From contig JAEUKK010000126.1 of assembly GCA_016792625.1 (NCBI GenBank), positions 148,416-212,415 on the forward strand: a stretch of DNA of 64,000 nucleotides, in the 5' to 3' direction. Both the position numbers and the translations under genes were made by a program. The notes below the pieces were generated by a model that saw only the letters and a program-made list of their open reading frames with translations, searched no databases and was not told the DNA's origin. Positions within the stretch are counted from its first letter, which is position 1, and each line of letters opens with the position of its first letter. This document shows, piece by piece, positions 35,875 to 44,083 of the stretch. Source of the stretch: Deltaproteobacteria bacterium (GTDB lineage: Bacteria > Myxococcota_A > UBA796 > UBA2385).

Positions 35875-37257
35875 TCAGCCGCGGCGGCGAGGCAGGAGCG
35901 AGGGTGTTGCCCGCGGCTGGGTCGGAGACCGGACCGACCAACCGCTGGAGCAGAGGTCGAATTCCTCCCAGCTCAGGACGCTCTCGGCGGCGTCCTGAAC
36001 GACCTTGCCGTTCACCCGACCATAGGTGCCCCAAGGGTTGCGCAGGGTGATGCTGCTGTCATTCGCGCTCACGATGCTGTAGACGTGCCCAAAGGCGATG
36101 CCCCCAGCCATCAGCTCGCCCGATGCGCCGCCCGGCCCCTGCTCTTCATCGGCCCAGGCCGAGGGCGCCTTGGCGACGGTCGAGGCGGTCAGGGCGCCGC
36201 TGCCCGAGTCGGCGAGGGCCTGGATGATCGCCGCTTTTTCGCTGGCGAGGTGCTTCTCGCCTGCCGTTGGGTCGGCCTTCAGCGCGCCCTCCGACGCATG
36301 CAGTCGGCGGTTGTCATGCACCTCCCCGGTCAACGTGCCGGCGGCCCGATGCGCCTGCCCGCCGCTCGCGTCATCATTTGGGTTGCGATTGGGCCAAGCC
36401 AAGAAGGCCTTCTCGACGATCGCCGGCCAGAGCACTGGGCCCTTCGCGCCATAGGCCTCGCCGGCCTCGCTGAGCGTCCCGTCGGAGCTTCTGCTTTTGG
36501 CCTGGTTGCGCAAGATCGTGGGGCGCACGCTCACCCGCTCCGGAGTGAAGGGTCCTGCCCCACGTTTGCTGTCGTCGTTGTAGAACTCCAGGGTGTAGGT
36601 GGCCGCGGGCTCGGTGGGATCCGTGCGAAAGAGGCTGTTCTGGATGAACTGCGGCTTCCGCTGGGCGAGGCTCATCAGCGGCCCGAACAGGTAGCAGTCA
36701 CCGATGCCGCCCTGTTTGACGTCCTCGGGCCGGGGGCCGGACTTGTCCATGATGGCCTCGGCCTCGCCCGAGAAGTCCAGCGGCTTGTTCTCGACGCTGT
36801 CTTTGGTGTTGATCCAGCCGTCCTGTACGCCGTTCTCGGTGCGGGCTCTGACCTGGATCCAAGAGCGCTCAAACCACCCGCCGCCGGCCACATTGCCCGT
36901 GGGGAGCACCACGCGAAGCTCTTGGATCTTCCCAAGCTTGGTCCCGAACTTGCTCGCCGTGGCTCTGAGCGTCTTGCCCTTGGACAAGATGTGCATTTGA
37001 TCCACACGCTGCTTCGTGTCGCCGGTCAGCCGGTCTTTGGCGAGCGCGTCGCTGACGTCCTCGAGGGGCACCGGCCGCGCTTCGGTTGGGGTGGGCGCAT
37101 TGGGTGCGCCGGCCCCTCCGTTCAGCGGCGCGAGGCGGTGGGCCGACCTGCTCGCGACGGTCGGGGCATCCTGCTCGACGGCCGAAGGCGCCGCGCCCGA
37201 CGTGGGCGCTTGGGTTGCGGGCGACCGTTCAACTGTGGGGACGAGCTCCTGCGCCAT
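35875..37257 (-). CDS. Calpain-like (C2) cysteine protease with SH3-like domain, copy 1
   Basis: ATG 37257, behind GGGAG, gives 460 residues. Layout: a short N-terminal peptide MAQELVPTV, a Ser/Pro/Ala-rich disordered part (about 10-75), an SH3b-like beta region (about 85-155, ending DGWINTKD), then a calpain-type domain. The calpain motif KQGGIGDCYLFGPL supplies Cys188, AFGHVYSIV supplies His391, and LRNPWG supplies Asn407; SWEEF follows at 430-433. All three catalytic residues are intact. No classical signal peptide. Copy 2, 173 bp upstream, shares the same layout, so the pair came from a duplication. Target proteins are unknown; a secreted or contact-delivered effector is one possibility. 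Confidence 0.85.
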   Translation of the reverse strand: MAQELVPTVERSPATQAPTSGAAPSAVEQDAPTVASRSAHRLAPLNGGAGAPNAPTPTEARPVPLEDVSDALAKDRLTGDTKQRVDQMHILSKGKTLRATASKFGTKLGKIQELRVVLPTGNVAGGGWFERSWIQVRARTENGVQDGWINTKDSVENKPLDFSGEAEAIMDKSGPRPEDVKQGGIGDCYLFGPLMSLAQRKPQFIQNSLFRTDPTEPAATYTLEFYNDDSKRGAGPFTPERVSVRPTILRNQAKSRSSDGTLSEAGEAYGAKGPVLWPAIVEKAFLAWPNRNPNDDASGGQAHRAAGTLTGEVHDNRRLHASEGALKADPTAGEKHLASEKAAIIQALADSGSGALTASTVAKAPSAWADEEQGPGGASGELMAGGIAFGHVYSIVSANDSSITLRNPWGTYGRVNGKVVQDAAESVLSWEEFDLCSSGWSVRSPTQPRATPSLLPRRRG

Positions 37258-37430
37258 GCCTGCTCCCTGCGCGGAGCGTCCGCCCGCGCGTCTGGGGCGG
37301 TCTGGCGCGTGACTCCGCGCAGCTCCGCCCACGGCGGCTGGCTATGCGCGCGGCCTCGGGCGGAGGATGTCCACAGTTGACCAGGGGGCGGGCAGACCCT
37401 GGCCAGCCCATGGGCCGGGAGACCTCGGGC

Positions 37431-38786
37431 TCAGTTGCTCGAGGGCGGGGAGTCGGAGCTCGGGCCGGTCGATGAGGGCGTCGTCTGGCGCGCCTTTTTG
37501 CGCGACCAGCCGCCAAAGACCTGCTGGAACTCTTCCCAGCTCAGCACGCTCTCGGCGGCTCTCTCGTCGACAACCCCGTTGACGCGGCCGTACTTGCCCC
37601 AAGGGTTACGCACCGTCACGGTGCTGTCATCGGCGCGAACGATGCTGTAGACGTGCCCAAAAGCGATGCCGCCGACCTTGCCTTCGCCAGCGCCGCCGAC
37701 CCCGCCCTTGGGCTCGTTCTTCCAAGAGTCTGGCGGCCCAGCCATGGTGCTCGCGGTCAGCGCGCCGCTGCCATCCTCGGCGAGCGCGGCGAGGATGCCC
37801 TCTTTGGCGCTGGCGACCGCGTCAGCGACCGCGTTGGAGTTCTCTCGAAGGTCTTTTTGGGTCGGCTGAATCCCAATCGACTCATGCTCTTCCCCAGTTA
37901 GCATGCCCGAGGAGCGGGAGCTCTGGCCGCCGCTGACCGTGTCGAGGCTGTTGCGCCCGGGCCACGCAAAGAAGGCCTTCTCGACGATCGCCGGCCAGGC
38001 CCAGTCGCCGTGGCTGGTCACCGACTCGCCGGCCTCCTTGAGGGAATTGTCGGAGGTGCGGACCTGCGTTGTGGTCGCCAGCACCGTGTTTTGCACCTGG
38101 ACCCGCTGCGCCTTGAACGGGCCTTGCCCAGTGCCCGACTTGTCCTCGTGGAACTCCAGCGTGTGCTGGGTTGCGGCCTCGGTGGGGTCAGTGCGGAAGA
38201 GCTTGGTTTGGATAAAGTCCGGCTTGCTGCGCGCGATCGCCATGAGGCTGGCCAACAAGTAACAATCGCCGATCATGCCCTGCTTCACGTCGGAAGGGCT
38301 CGGACCGGCCTTGTCCATGATGGCCTCGCCCTTGCCTTGGAAGGCGAGCGCGTGATCTTCAATCCCATTTTCTGTGTTGACCCACCCCTCCACCATGCCG
38401 CTGGGGGTGTTCGCCTTCACCTTCGCCCAGCTCCGAGAGGCCTTGCCGGCTCGGGACGGCTCTTGCAGCACGGTGACCGCGCGATGATCAAGGATCGTAC
38501 CCAGCGCTTGACTTGATTTGTTCGCCGACTGGTACACCGTCTTTTGTTTCATCAACAGGCGCAAGTGGTCTTGCATGCCCCGAAAGCCTTCGCCGAAGAC
38601 ACCGCGGAGCTGGTCATCGCCGAAGCTGGTCACCTCGGGCGGCGGCTCGGGGGACGAGAGCCCGTGCCCAGAGCCCGATCCGAGGCTCGGCGACTGCTGG
38701 CTGCTGGGCGAATCACTTTGCAGGCCGCTCTCTTGCGATGGCGTGCCGATGTCACTGCTGACCGACGGTACCAGCTCCTCAGCCAT
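37431..38786 (-). CDS. Calpain-like (C2) cysteine protease with SH3-like domain, copy 2
   Basis: ATG 38786 gives 451 residues. It shares with copy 1 the opening MAEELVPSV, a Ser/Gln/Pro-rich disordered part (about 10-55), the SH3b-like region (about 80-140, WVNTEN) and the calpain domain. KQGMIGDCYLLASL has Cys175, AFGHVYSIV has His378 and VRNPWG has Asn394. The tail is Ser/Thr/Pro-rich. Copies 1 and 2 are clearly homologous through the catalytic domain and differ most in the N- and C-terminal disordered parts. The start region is duplicated (38775-38815): an upstream ATG at 38806 has the same ribosome site but is 20 bp away and out of frame. Confidence 0.85.
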   Translation of the reverse strand: MAEELVPSVSSDIGTPSQESGLQSDSPSSQQSPSLGSGSGHGLSSPEPPPEVTSFGDDQLRGVFGEGFRGMQDHLRLLMKQKTVYQSANKSSQALGTILDHRAVTVLQEPSRAGKASRSWAKVKANTPSGMVEGWVNTENGIEDHALAFQGKGEAIMDKAGPSPSDVKQGMIGDCYLLASLMAIARSKPDFIQTKLFRTDPTEAATQHTLEFHEDKSGTGQGPFKAQRVQVQNTVLATTTQVRTSDNSLKEAGESVTSHGDWAWPAIVEKAFFAWPGRNSLDTVSGGQSSRSSGMLTGEEHESIGIQPTQKDLRENSNAVADAVASAKEGILAALAEDGSGALTASTMAGPPDSWKNEPKGGVGGAGEGKVGGIAFGHVYSIVRADDSTVTVRNPWGKYGRVNGVVDERAAESVLSWEEFQQVFGGWSRKKARQTTPSSTGPSSDSPPSSN

Positions 38787-38815
38787 ACGTGCTCCTCCTC
38801 AGCCATACGTGCTCC
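38775..38815. repeat. 20-bp tandem duplication of the calpain-2 initiation region
   Basis: The sequence repeats with a period of 20 bp from 38775 to 38815. On the minus strand each copy carries GGAG, a short spacer, ATG and GCTGAG. The two ATGs (38786 and 38806) are in different frames. Confidence 0.9.
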
Positions 38816-38950
38816 CCTGGGCCTCGCGGGCCCACCCGACCAAAGCTCCCGGGCAAGCTTCGCGCACGCCGCGCCTCGGCGCAAGGGTCTCTGGATAGAT
38901 GGCCGGCCCCGACCACCGCGGGGCCTGCAATTTTCCACCGACACAACCGC

Positions 38951-38998
38951 CTGTAAGGCTCGACGAAATTGTCTGTTCGTACCTACAGCTTCGTCGAG
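38951..38998. promoter_or_regulatory. Alternative hairpins upstream of calpain-2
   Basis: A 9-bp stem (38959-38967 with 38990-38998) competes with a different fold in which CTGTAAGG at 38951-38958 pairs with CCTACAG at 38982-38988 and ACGAA pairs with TTCGT inside. Only one can form at a time. It lies just past the stop of the sulfatase-fold gene and 165 bp before calpain-2. Confidence 0.4.
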
Positions 38999-39002
38999 AG
39001 AC

Positions 39003-40145
39003 TCAGCGGCCAGCGCCCCCCTCCCGGGGGCGGTAGCCGAGGGCCTCCAGCCCGGCCGCGTCCTCTGGCTCCGCCGGGATGGGCACCGGCGGCAGCGCGC
39101 GCAGCAGGCGCTCCGCTTCGGCCGCCTCGACCGGCGGGCGCCCCTCTACCCGCGCGCCTCGGCCCGGCCGCAGTCCCACCCGCCCCGAAGGGCCGATGAG
39201 CACACGGTCCCGGCCCTGGATCCCCGGCGGCGCGCAGCCCGGCGCGCAGCTCGGCTCACACATGCCGCTCTCGGCGATGATGTAGGGCCGCGCAGGCGGA
39301 TCTTCGCCAGCCAGGAGCGCGGGGACATCCGCGAGGCTGCGCAGGCCGCCGTCGACGCGGGGTGAAATCCCCGGGCGATGCCGCAGGAGAGGGACGTGCA
39401 GCACGTGGTCTCCGACGGATCGCTCGTGCTGGCGCCCGCAGGTCTCCTCGAGCAAAATTTCGCCATGATCGGCCGCGACCACGATGGTCGCGCCACGGGC
39501 CACCAGCGCGTCGATCAGCGGGCCGAGCAGGGTATCGGCTCGGGCCACCTCCTCGGCATAGCGGCTGGGGTCGTCAGGGCCATCGCCCACATAGGGCCCG
39601 TGCGGCTCGTAGAGGTGCACCCAAAGTAAGCCCGGCTGGTCGGGGCGGTGGGCCTCGAGCCAGGCACGGCCGGCGTCCACCGCGAAGCGCCCGTCGCGCT
39701 CCCCTTGCTCGGGGCCCTCAAAGCGGTCAAAACCACGGGCCAATCCACCTTCGGGCCCGGCCGGCCAGGCGCTCACAAAGGCGGCGCTGTCCCAGCCGGG
39801 GCGCTGCTCGGCGAGGGTGGGCACCGCGGCGGGCAGGCTGAAGCCGTGGTGGTTATTGGCCTCGACCCCGTGCTCCCAGGGTTGAAGGCCCGTCATCATG
39901 GTCAGGTGCGCCGGCGTGGTCAGGCCGATCGGCGACCAAACGTTGGTGTAGGCCTCGCCCTGCTGACCGAGCGCCCAGAAGTTTGGGCTGCGTGCGGCGG
40001 TCCAGTGGTCAAAACGCCAAGTATCGACGGTCAGCAGCGCCCAGAGCGGCGCAGGGGGCGCGACCGGGGCGCGGCAGCTGGGGAGGGCCAGCGCGGAGAC
40101 CAAGGCGAGGCCCCGCGCGAAGACCGGATGGTGTGCGCCGCCCAT
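39003..40145 (-). CDS. Sulfatase/alkaline-phosphatase-fold lipoprotein
   Basis: ATG 40145, behind GGGGGAAG, gives 380 residues with a lipoprotein signal (ALALPSC). The fold is that of sulfatases: LLTVDTWRFDHW at the N-terminal metal site, the nucleophile region GLTTPAHLTMMTGLQPWEHGV, and VVAADHGEILLEE. The formylglycine Cys/Ser of true sulfatases is replaced by Thr (TTPAH). It therefore probably acts as a Thr-dependent phospho- or sulfo-hydrolase or transferase rather than a classical sulfatase. Divergent from the oxidoreductase gene, with 76 bp between the start codons. Confidence 0.8.
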   Translation of the reverse strand: MGGAHHPVFARGLALVSALALPSCRAPVAPPAPLWALLTVDTWRFDHWTAARSPNFWALGQQGEAYTNVWSPIGLTTPAHLTMMTGLQPWEHGVEANNHHGFSLPAAVPTLAEQRPGWDSAAFVSAWPAGPEGGLARGFDRFEGPEQGERDGRFAVDAGRAWLEAHRPDQPGLLWVHLYEPHGPYVGDGPDDPSRYAEEVARADTLLGPLIDALVARGATIVVAADHGEILLEETCGRQHERSVGDHVLHVPLLRHRPGISPRVDGGLRSLADVPALLAGEDPPARPYIIAESGMCEPSCAPGCAPPGIQGRDRVLIGPSGRVGLRPGRGARVEGRPPVEAAEAERLLRALPPVPIPAEPEDAAGLEALGYRPREGGAGR

Positions 40146-40221
40146 GCTCTTCCCCCGGCCCGGGGACGCCGGGCGCCGAGAGGATACCGGAGCGGGCGGG
40201 CAGCGACCTGCGGAGCCGACC

Positions 40222-42372
40222 ATGACCGCCCTTGATCCCGCGCAGCTCCGCTCGACGGCCCGGGCCCAGCTGCAGGTCTGGTCCGGAGCGGCCCGCTTCA
40301 TCGGCCTGACGCCCCGCCCCGAGGCGGGTGATGGCGGGGCCACCGCGCTGCCTGGGGTGACCGTGGTCGGCGACCTGCTCGACGCCCCGCTGATCGGCGC
40401 AGCGATGACGGCCGGGGCCCGCCTTGGAGAGCGGCTGGCGGCCCGCCCTCGCGCCCCGCGCGCCGAAGATGCTGTGCTGGACGTGCTGATCGTCGGGGCG
40501 GGCCCGGCTGGGGCCTGCGCGGCGATGGCGCTGCAGCGCGCGGGGCTCCGCTACCGGATCATCGACCAGCACGATGCCTTCGCGACCATCGCCGCGCTCC
40601 CCACGGGCAAGATGATCTATGCCGAGGGCCTCGTCGGCCCTCCGCCGCTGCCCTTCACCGACGGCACCAAAGAGCAGCAGGTGGCGCGGTGGCGGTCCGC
40701 GCTCGCCGCCGCCGGGGTCCAGGTCGAGACCGGCGTCCAGCTCGTCGATCTGGAGCGCGCGGGCGGCCTGCTCCGCGCCAAGCTGCGGCGGGGGGCCGAG
40801 GTCTTCGACGTCCAGACCCGCGAGGTCGTGCTGGCCATCGGGCGTCGCGGGCAGCCTGTCCCCCTCCCCTTGGCGGCGCTCGCCGGCGACCCACCGCTGA
40901 CCAGCCTGGGCGATCCGGCCGAGGGCGCCGGGCGGCGCTGCGTGGTGGCGGGCGGCGGGGACAGCGCCGCCGAGGCGGCGGTCGCGCTGGCCGAGGCGGG
41001 CGCAGAGGTCAGCCTCGTCGTGCGGGGCCCCGACCTCAGCCGCGCCCGACCACGAAACCAGGCGCGGGTGCGGGCCATGGTCGAGGCCGGAAAGATCCGC
41101 CTGTGGACCGGGGCAGAGGTCACCGAACGTACGACCGGCGCCGTGCGCATCCGCGGTGAAGCTGCCGATCAAACGCTGCCCTGCGACCGGCTCTACGCCT
41201 TGCTCGGCGCCAGCCCGCCCTACGCCGCGCTCCGCCGCTGGGGCCTGCCCATCGAGGGCGACTGGCGGTGGGCGCGGGCCCTAGGTGTGGCCGCTTTTGG
41301 CGTGCTGGTCTACCTTTTCTACGTGCTCAAGGGGAAGTGGGGCCTCTTCCCCTTCGGCCCGGGCGACCCGCTGGAGGGCGCCGCGGCCGCGCTCACCCTG
41401 CACATCGGGGCGCGAGAACTCGGCCCGCCCTTTTGGGGGACCCTCGCCTACAGCGTGCTGGTGCTGGTCTTCGGCCTGCGCGCGCTCTCGGCCCACCGCG
41501 GCCCTGCGCAGCGCCGCCGCTACTTCAGCCTGATCAGTTTTCAGGTGGTGGCCCTCTTCGCCGTGCCCGAGCTGATCGCGCCCTTGATGCTTGATCGGCC
41601 GTGGAAGGTCTACGCCTTGACCGTGCCGTGGCCGCTCAGCATCTGGTCGCTGGTCGACGCGCCGGGCTGGGCCGGCGGCGACCTCGTCGCGGCCGCGGGC
41701 TGGCTGGCGCTCGGCGGCCTGAGCACCTTCGTGCTGATCCCCTTGTACGTGCGAAAGAACGGGCTGGCCTTCTGCTCCCGTCTCTGCGGATGCGGAGGGC
41801 TCGCTGAGACCATGGGCGACGTCTGGCGCAGCCGCGCGCCGCGGGGCCCGGCTTCACGCCAAGCCGAGTGGGCTGGCCGGCTGGTCTTCTTCGCTGCGAT
41901 ACCGACCACCGCGCTGATCTTGTTCGACGCGTGGGGGGTCGGCGGCGCGGCCCTCGGATCAACCAAGGCCTTCGCCCAGCGCTGGTATGGCTTGATGGTG
42001 GACTTCGGCCTCGCCAGCCTCGCTGGCGTCGCGCTCTACCCAGCCCTCGGCAACCGGGCTTGGTGCCGCTTCTTCTGCCCGCTGCGCGCCTACATGGAGG
42101 TGCTGGCCCGGATCTTCGCCAAACCGCAGATCGTCGCCGACAGCCGCTGCATCGGCTGCGAGCAGTGCACCCGCCACTGCCAGATGGGCATCGAGGTGCA
42201 GCGCTTCGCCCAGACCGGTACGCCGCTGCACAACGGGAACAGCGCCTGCATCCAGTGCGGCGTCTGCGTCGAGGTCTGCCCGATGGACGTGCTGGAGCTG
42301 CGGTCCGACCGGCCAGTGCAGCTGCGCTGGGAGGGCCTTGGCCCACCCCGGCCACCCTGGGAGGCCCGATGA
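40222..42372 (+). CDS. Fusion: FAD/NAD(P) oxidoreductase joined to NapH-like membrane ferredoxin
   Basis: ATG 40222 gives 716 residues. Residues about 85-330 are a thioredoxin-reductase-like flavoprotein: dinucleotide motif DVLIVGAGPAGACAAMAL, a second VVAGGGDSAAEAAVALAEAG and GASPPY. After residue 350, six or so membrane segments follow, then Cys motifs typical of NapH/CcoG proteins (FCSRLCGCGG, WCRFFCP). Two 4Fe-4S ferredoxin motifs come last (CIGCEQCTRHCQ and CIQCGVCVEVCP). One protein could thus move electrons from NAD(P)H through FAD to membrane iron-sulfur centres. It overlaps the subtilase start by ATGA. The partner electron acceptor is not known. Confidence 0.88.
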   Translation: MTALDPAQLRSTARAQLQVWSGAARFIGLTPRPEAGDGGATALPGVTVVGDLLDAPLIGAAMTAGARLGERLAARPRAPRAEDAVLDVLIVGAGPAGACAAMALQRAGLRYRIIDQHDAFATIAALPTGKMIYAEGLVGPPPLPFTDGTKEQQVARWRSALAAAGVQVETGVQLVDLERAGGLLRAKLRRGAEVFDVQTREVVLAIGRRGQPVPLPLAALAGDPPLTSLGDPAEGAGRRCVVAGGGDSAAEAAVALAEAGAEVSLVVRGPDLSRARPRNQARVRAMVEAGKIRLWTGAEVTERTTGAVRIRGEAADQTLPCDRLYALLGASPPYAALRRWGLPIEGDWRWARALGVAAFGVLVYLFYVLKGKWGLFPFGPGDPLEGAAAALTLHIGARELGPPFWGTLAYSVLVLVFGLRALSAHRGPAQRRRYFSLISFQVVALFAVPELIAPLMLDRPWKVYALTVPWPLSIWSLVDAPGWAGGDLVAAAGWLALGGLSTFVLIPLYVRKNGLAFCSRLCGCGGLAETMGDVWRSRAPRGPASRQAEWAGRLVFFAAIPTTALILFDAWGVGGAALGSTKAFAQRWYGLMVDFGLASLAGVALYPALGNRAWCRFFCPLRAYMEVLARIFAKPQIVADSRCIGCEQCTRHCQMGIEVQRFAQTGTPLHNGNSACIQCGVCVEVCPMDVLELRSDRPVQLRWEGLGPPRPPWEAR

Positions 42373-44075
42373 GCCGACCCCGGTCGCGCCGGTTCGCGGC
42401 ACATCAAGAACGTCTGACTGCACCGACAGAAACGTCTGATTTGGTGCTCGCCGGCCAATCGGTGAAGACGATATCGTTGGTGTTCGCCATCAATATCGTC
42501 GGAGCCTCCGCCGAGGCAAGCCCCGCGTCGCCGCCGCAGCGCCTGATCGTCGAGCTGGAGGACGCTCCTGTCGCGGGCCCGCTCCCGACCCGCCTGCGCC
42601 CGCTTTCGCGGGACCGCCGCCTGTGGGGTGGCGCGCTGTCGCCATCGGAGTTGGCCGGGCTGCGCGCGGCGCACCCTGGCGCCGTGATCCGGCCGCCGTG
42701 GCCGCTGTCCTCGCCGCGCCCGCCGTCCTTGGCGGCCATCGCCAGCGGCGCGCCCCCTCCGCCGGCCCTGGTCGGGCGGGCCGCAGAGGCCCACGGCCAC
42801 GCGGCTTGGGCAGCGGCGGGCTTCGACGGCCGCGGGGTCACAATCGCCGTGATTGACGTCGGCTTCGATGGCCTCGACGCGCTCCCCGCGGGCGCACGCC
42901 CCCGCGCGGTGCGGCCCGTGGCGGGCCTTCGGCTGCCTGCAGAGGGCGCCCCCGGCCAAGCCCACGGGGCCGCCGTGGTCGAGGTGCTCGGCCGGCTGAG
43001 CCCTGGCGTCGAGGTGTGGACCGCGCCCGTGGCGGACGAGCTCGACCTCCTCGAGGCGCTGGCCGCGATCACCGCGCTGCAGCCCGATCTGGTGGTCGCC
43101 AGCCTCGGCTTCGACAACATCTGGGCCGCTGACGGCACCAGCCCCGTCGCGCGGGCGGTCGACGCGCTGGTCCACGAGACCGGGGCGGTTTGGGTCGCCG
43201 CTGCTGGCAACGAGGGGGGCCGCTACCGACGCGGCCTGGTCACCGACCACGATCACGACGGGCTGCTCGAGATCGACGGCGAAGAGGGCCTCAGCCTGCG
43301 CGCGCGCGAGGGCGAGCTCGCCGCGCGCCTGCGCTGGGGCGGGCCGCCGCCCGCTGACCTCCGGATTGAGCTGCGAGACCTCTGGGGCGGGGCCTGCGCA
43401 GCGGCGGTCCAGCCCGCGCACACAGCGGCGGTGGTCGATGTGATCAGCGGCTGTGAGGGCGATCAGGTGCGCCTGGAGCTCTGGTCTACCCTCGGCGCGG
43501 GCGGGCGCCTCGTGGTCTACGGCCCTGGGGGACTGGCCGCCGCGGACCCAAGCCACGAGCTCACCGTGCCGGCTGACGCCTCCCGCGCCCTGGCGGTCGG
43601 CGTGTGTACCCCGCAGGACGCACAGGACGCACAGGGCGCACCGGACGAAGAGGTCGCCGCGGCCGCGGCCCCGTCGCGCTGGGTGGCCGCGCCCTACAGC
43701 TCGCGGGGGCCCACCGAGGACGGGCGGCTCCGCCCGCAGCTCTGCGGAGTGGACGGCTTCGCGTCTACGAGCCTGGGCGGGGTCTTCCGGGGGACCTCAG
43801 CCGCCGCGCCGGTGATCGCCAGCTTGCTCGCCCTGCAGCTCGACGCGCGCAGGCGCGCCGACGCGGCCGCGGCCTTGCGGGGCGCGGCGGTCGACGCGGG
43901 CCCACCGGGGGCCGACACCGGCAGCGGCGCGGGGCGGGCGCAGCTCGGCGCGCCCCCTTGCGGCTGCGGAGGTGGCGCACCAGCCGGGCTCTGGGGGCTC
44001 GCCGGGCTCGGGGCGGTGGTTCGGCGGAGCGGAAGGCAGAGATCCCCGGCTGCGCCGCGCCAGGCCCACTCCTGA
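42369..44075 (+). CDS. Subtilisin-like serine protease with MYXO-CTERM-like tail
   Basis: ATG 42369 overlaps the upstream stop (ATGA) and has GGGAGG before it. The 568-residue S8 family protease has Asp in TIAVIDVGFDG, His in GQAHGAAVVEV, Asn in AAAGNEGG and Ser in GTSAAAPVIA, so the catalytic set is complete. A GTG near 42462 would give a more standard signal peptide (VKTISLVFAINIVGASAEA). The C-terminus has PPCGCGGGAP, a hydrophobic stretch and basic residues, resembling a MYXO-CTERM sorting signal. It should be exported and surface-processed. Bases 42400-42520 are less GC-rich than their surroundings. Confidence 0.88.
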   Translation: MSRPRSRRFAAHQERLTAPTETSDLVLAGQSVKTISLVFAINIVGASAEASPASPPQRLIVELEDAPVAGPLPTRLRPLSRDRRLWGGALSPSELAGLRAAHPGAVIRPPWPLSSPRPPSLAAIASGAPPPPALVGRAAEAHGHAAWAAAGFDGRGVTIAVIDVGFDGLDALPAGARPRAVRPVAGLRLPAEGAPGQAHGAAVVEVLGRLSPGVEVWTAPVADELDLLEALAAITALQPDLVVASLGFDNIWAADGTSPVARAVDALVHETGAVWVAAAGNEGGRYRRGLVTDHDHDGLLEIDGEEGLSLRAREGELAARLRWGGPPPADLRIELRDLWGGACAAAVQPAHTAAVVDVISGCEGDQVRLELWSTLGAGGRLVVYGPGGLAAADPSHELTVPADASRALAVGVCTPQDAQDAQGAPDEEVAAAAAPSRWVAAPYSSRGPTEDGRLRPQLCGVDGFASTSLGGVFRGTSAAAPVIASLLALQLDARRRADAAAALRGAAVDAGPPGADTGSGAGRAQLGAPPCGCGGGAPAGLWGLAGLGAVVRRSGRQRSPAAPRQAHS

Positions 44076-44083
44076 GCGGCGGC

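Noticed and set aside
35728..37380. A 550-codon plus-strand frame opposite calpain-1
   Set aside because: Codon third positions and the catalytic motifs favour the minus-strand protease; the plus frame is low-complexity.
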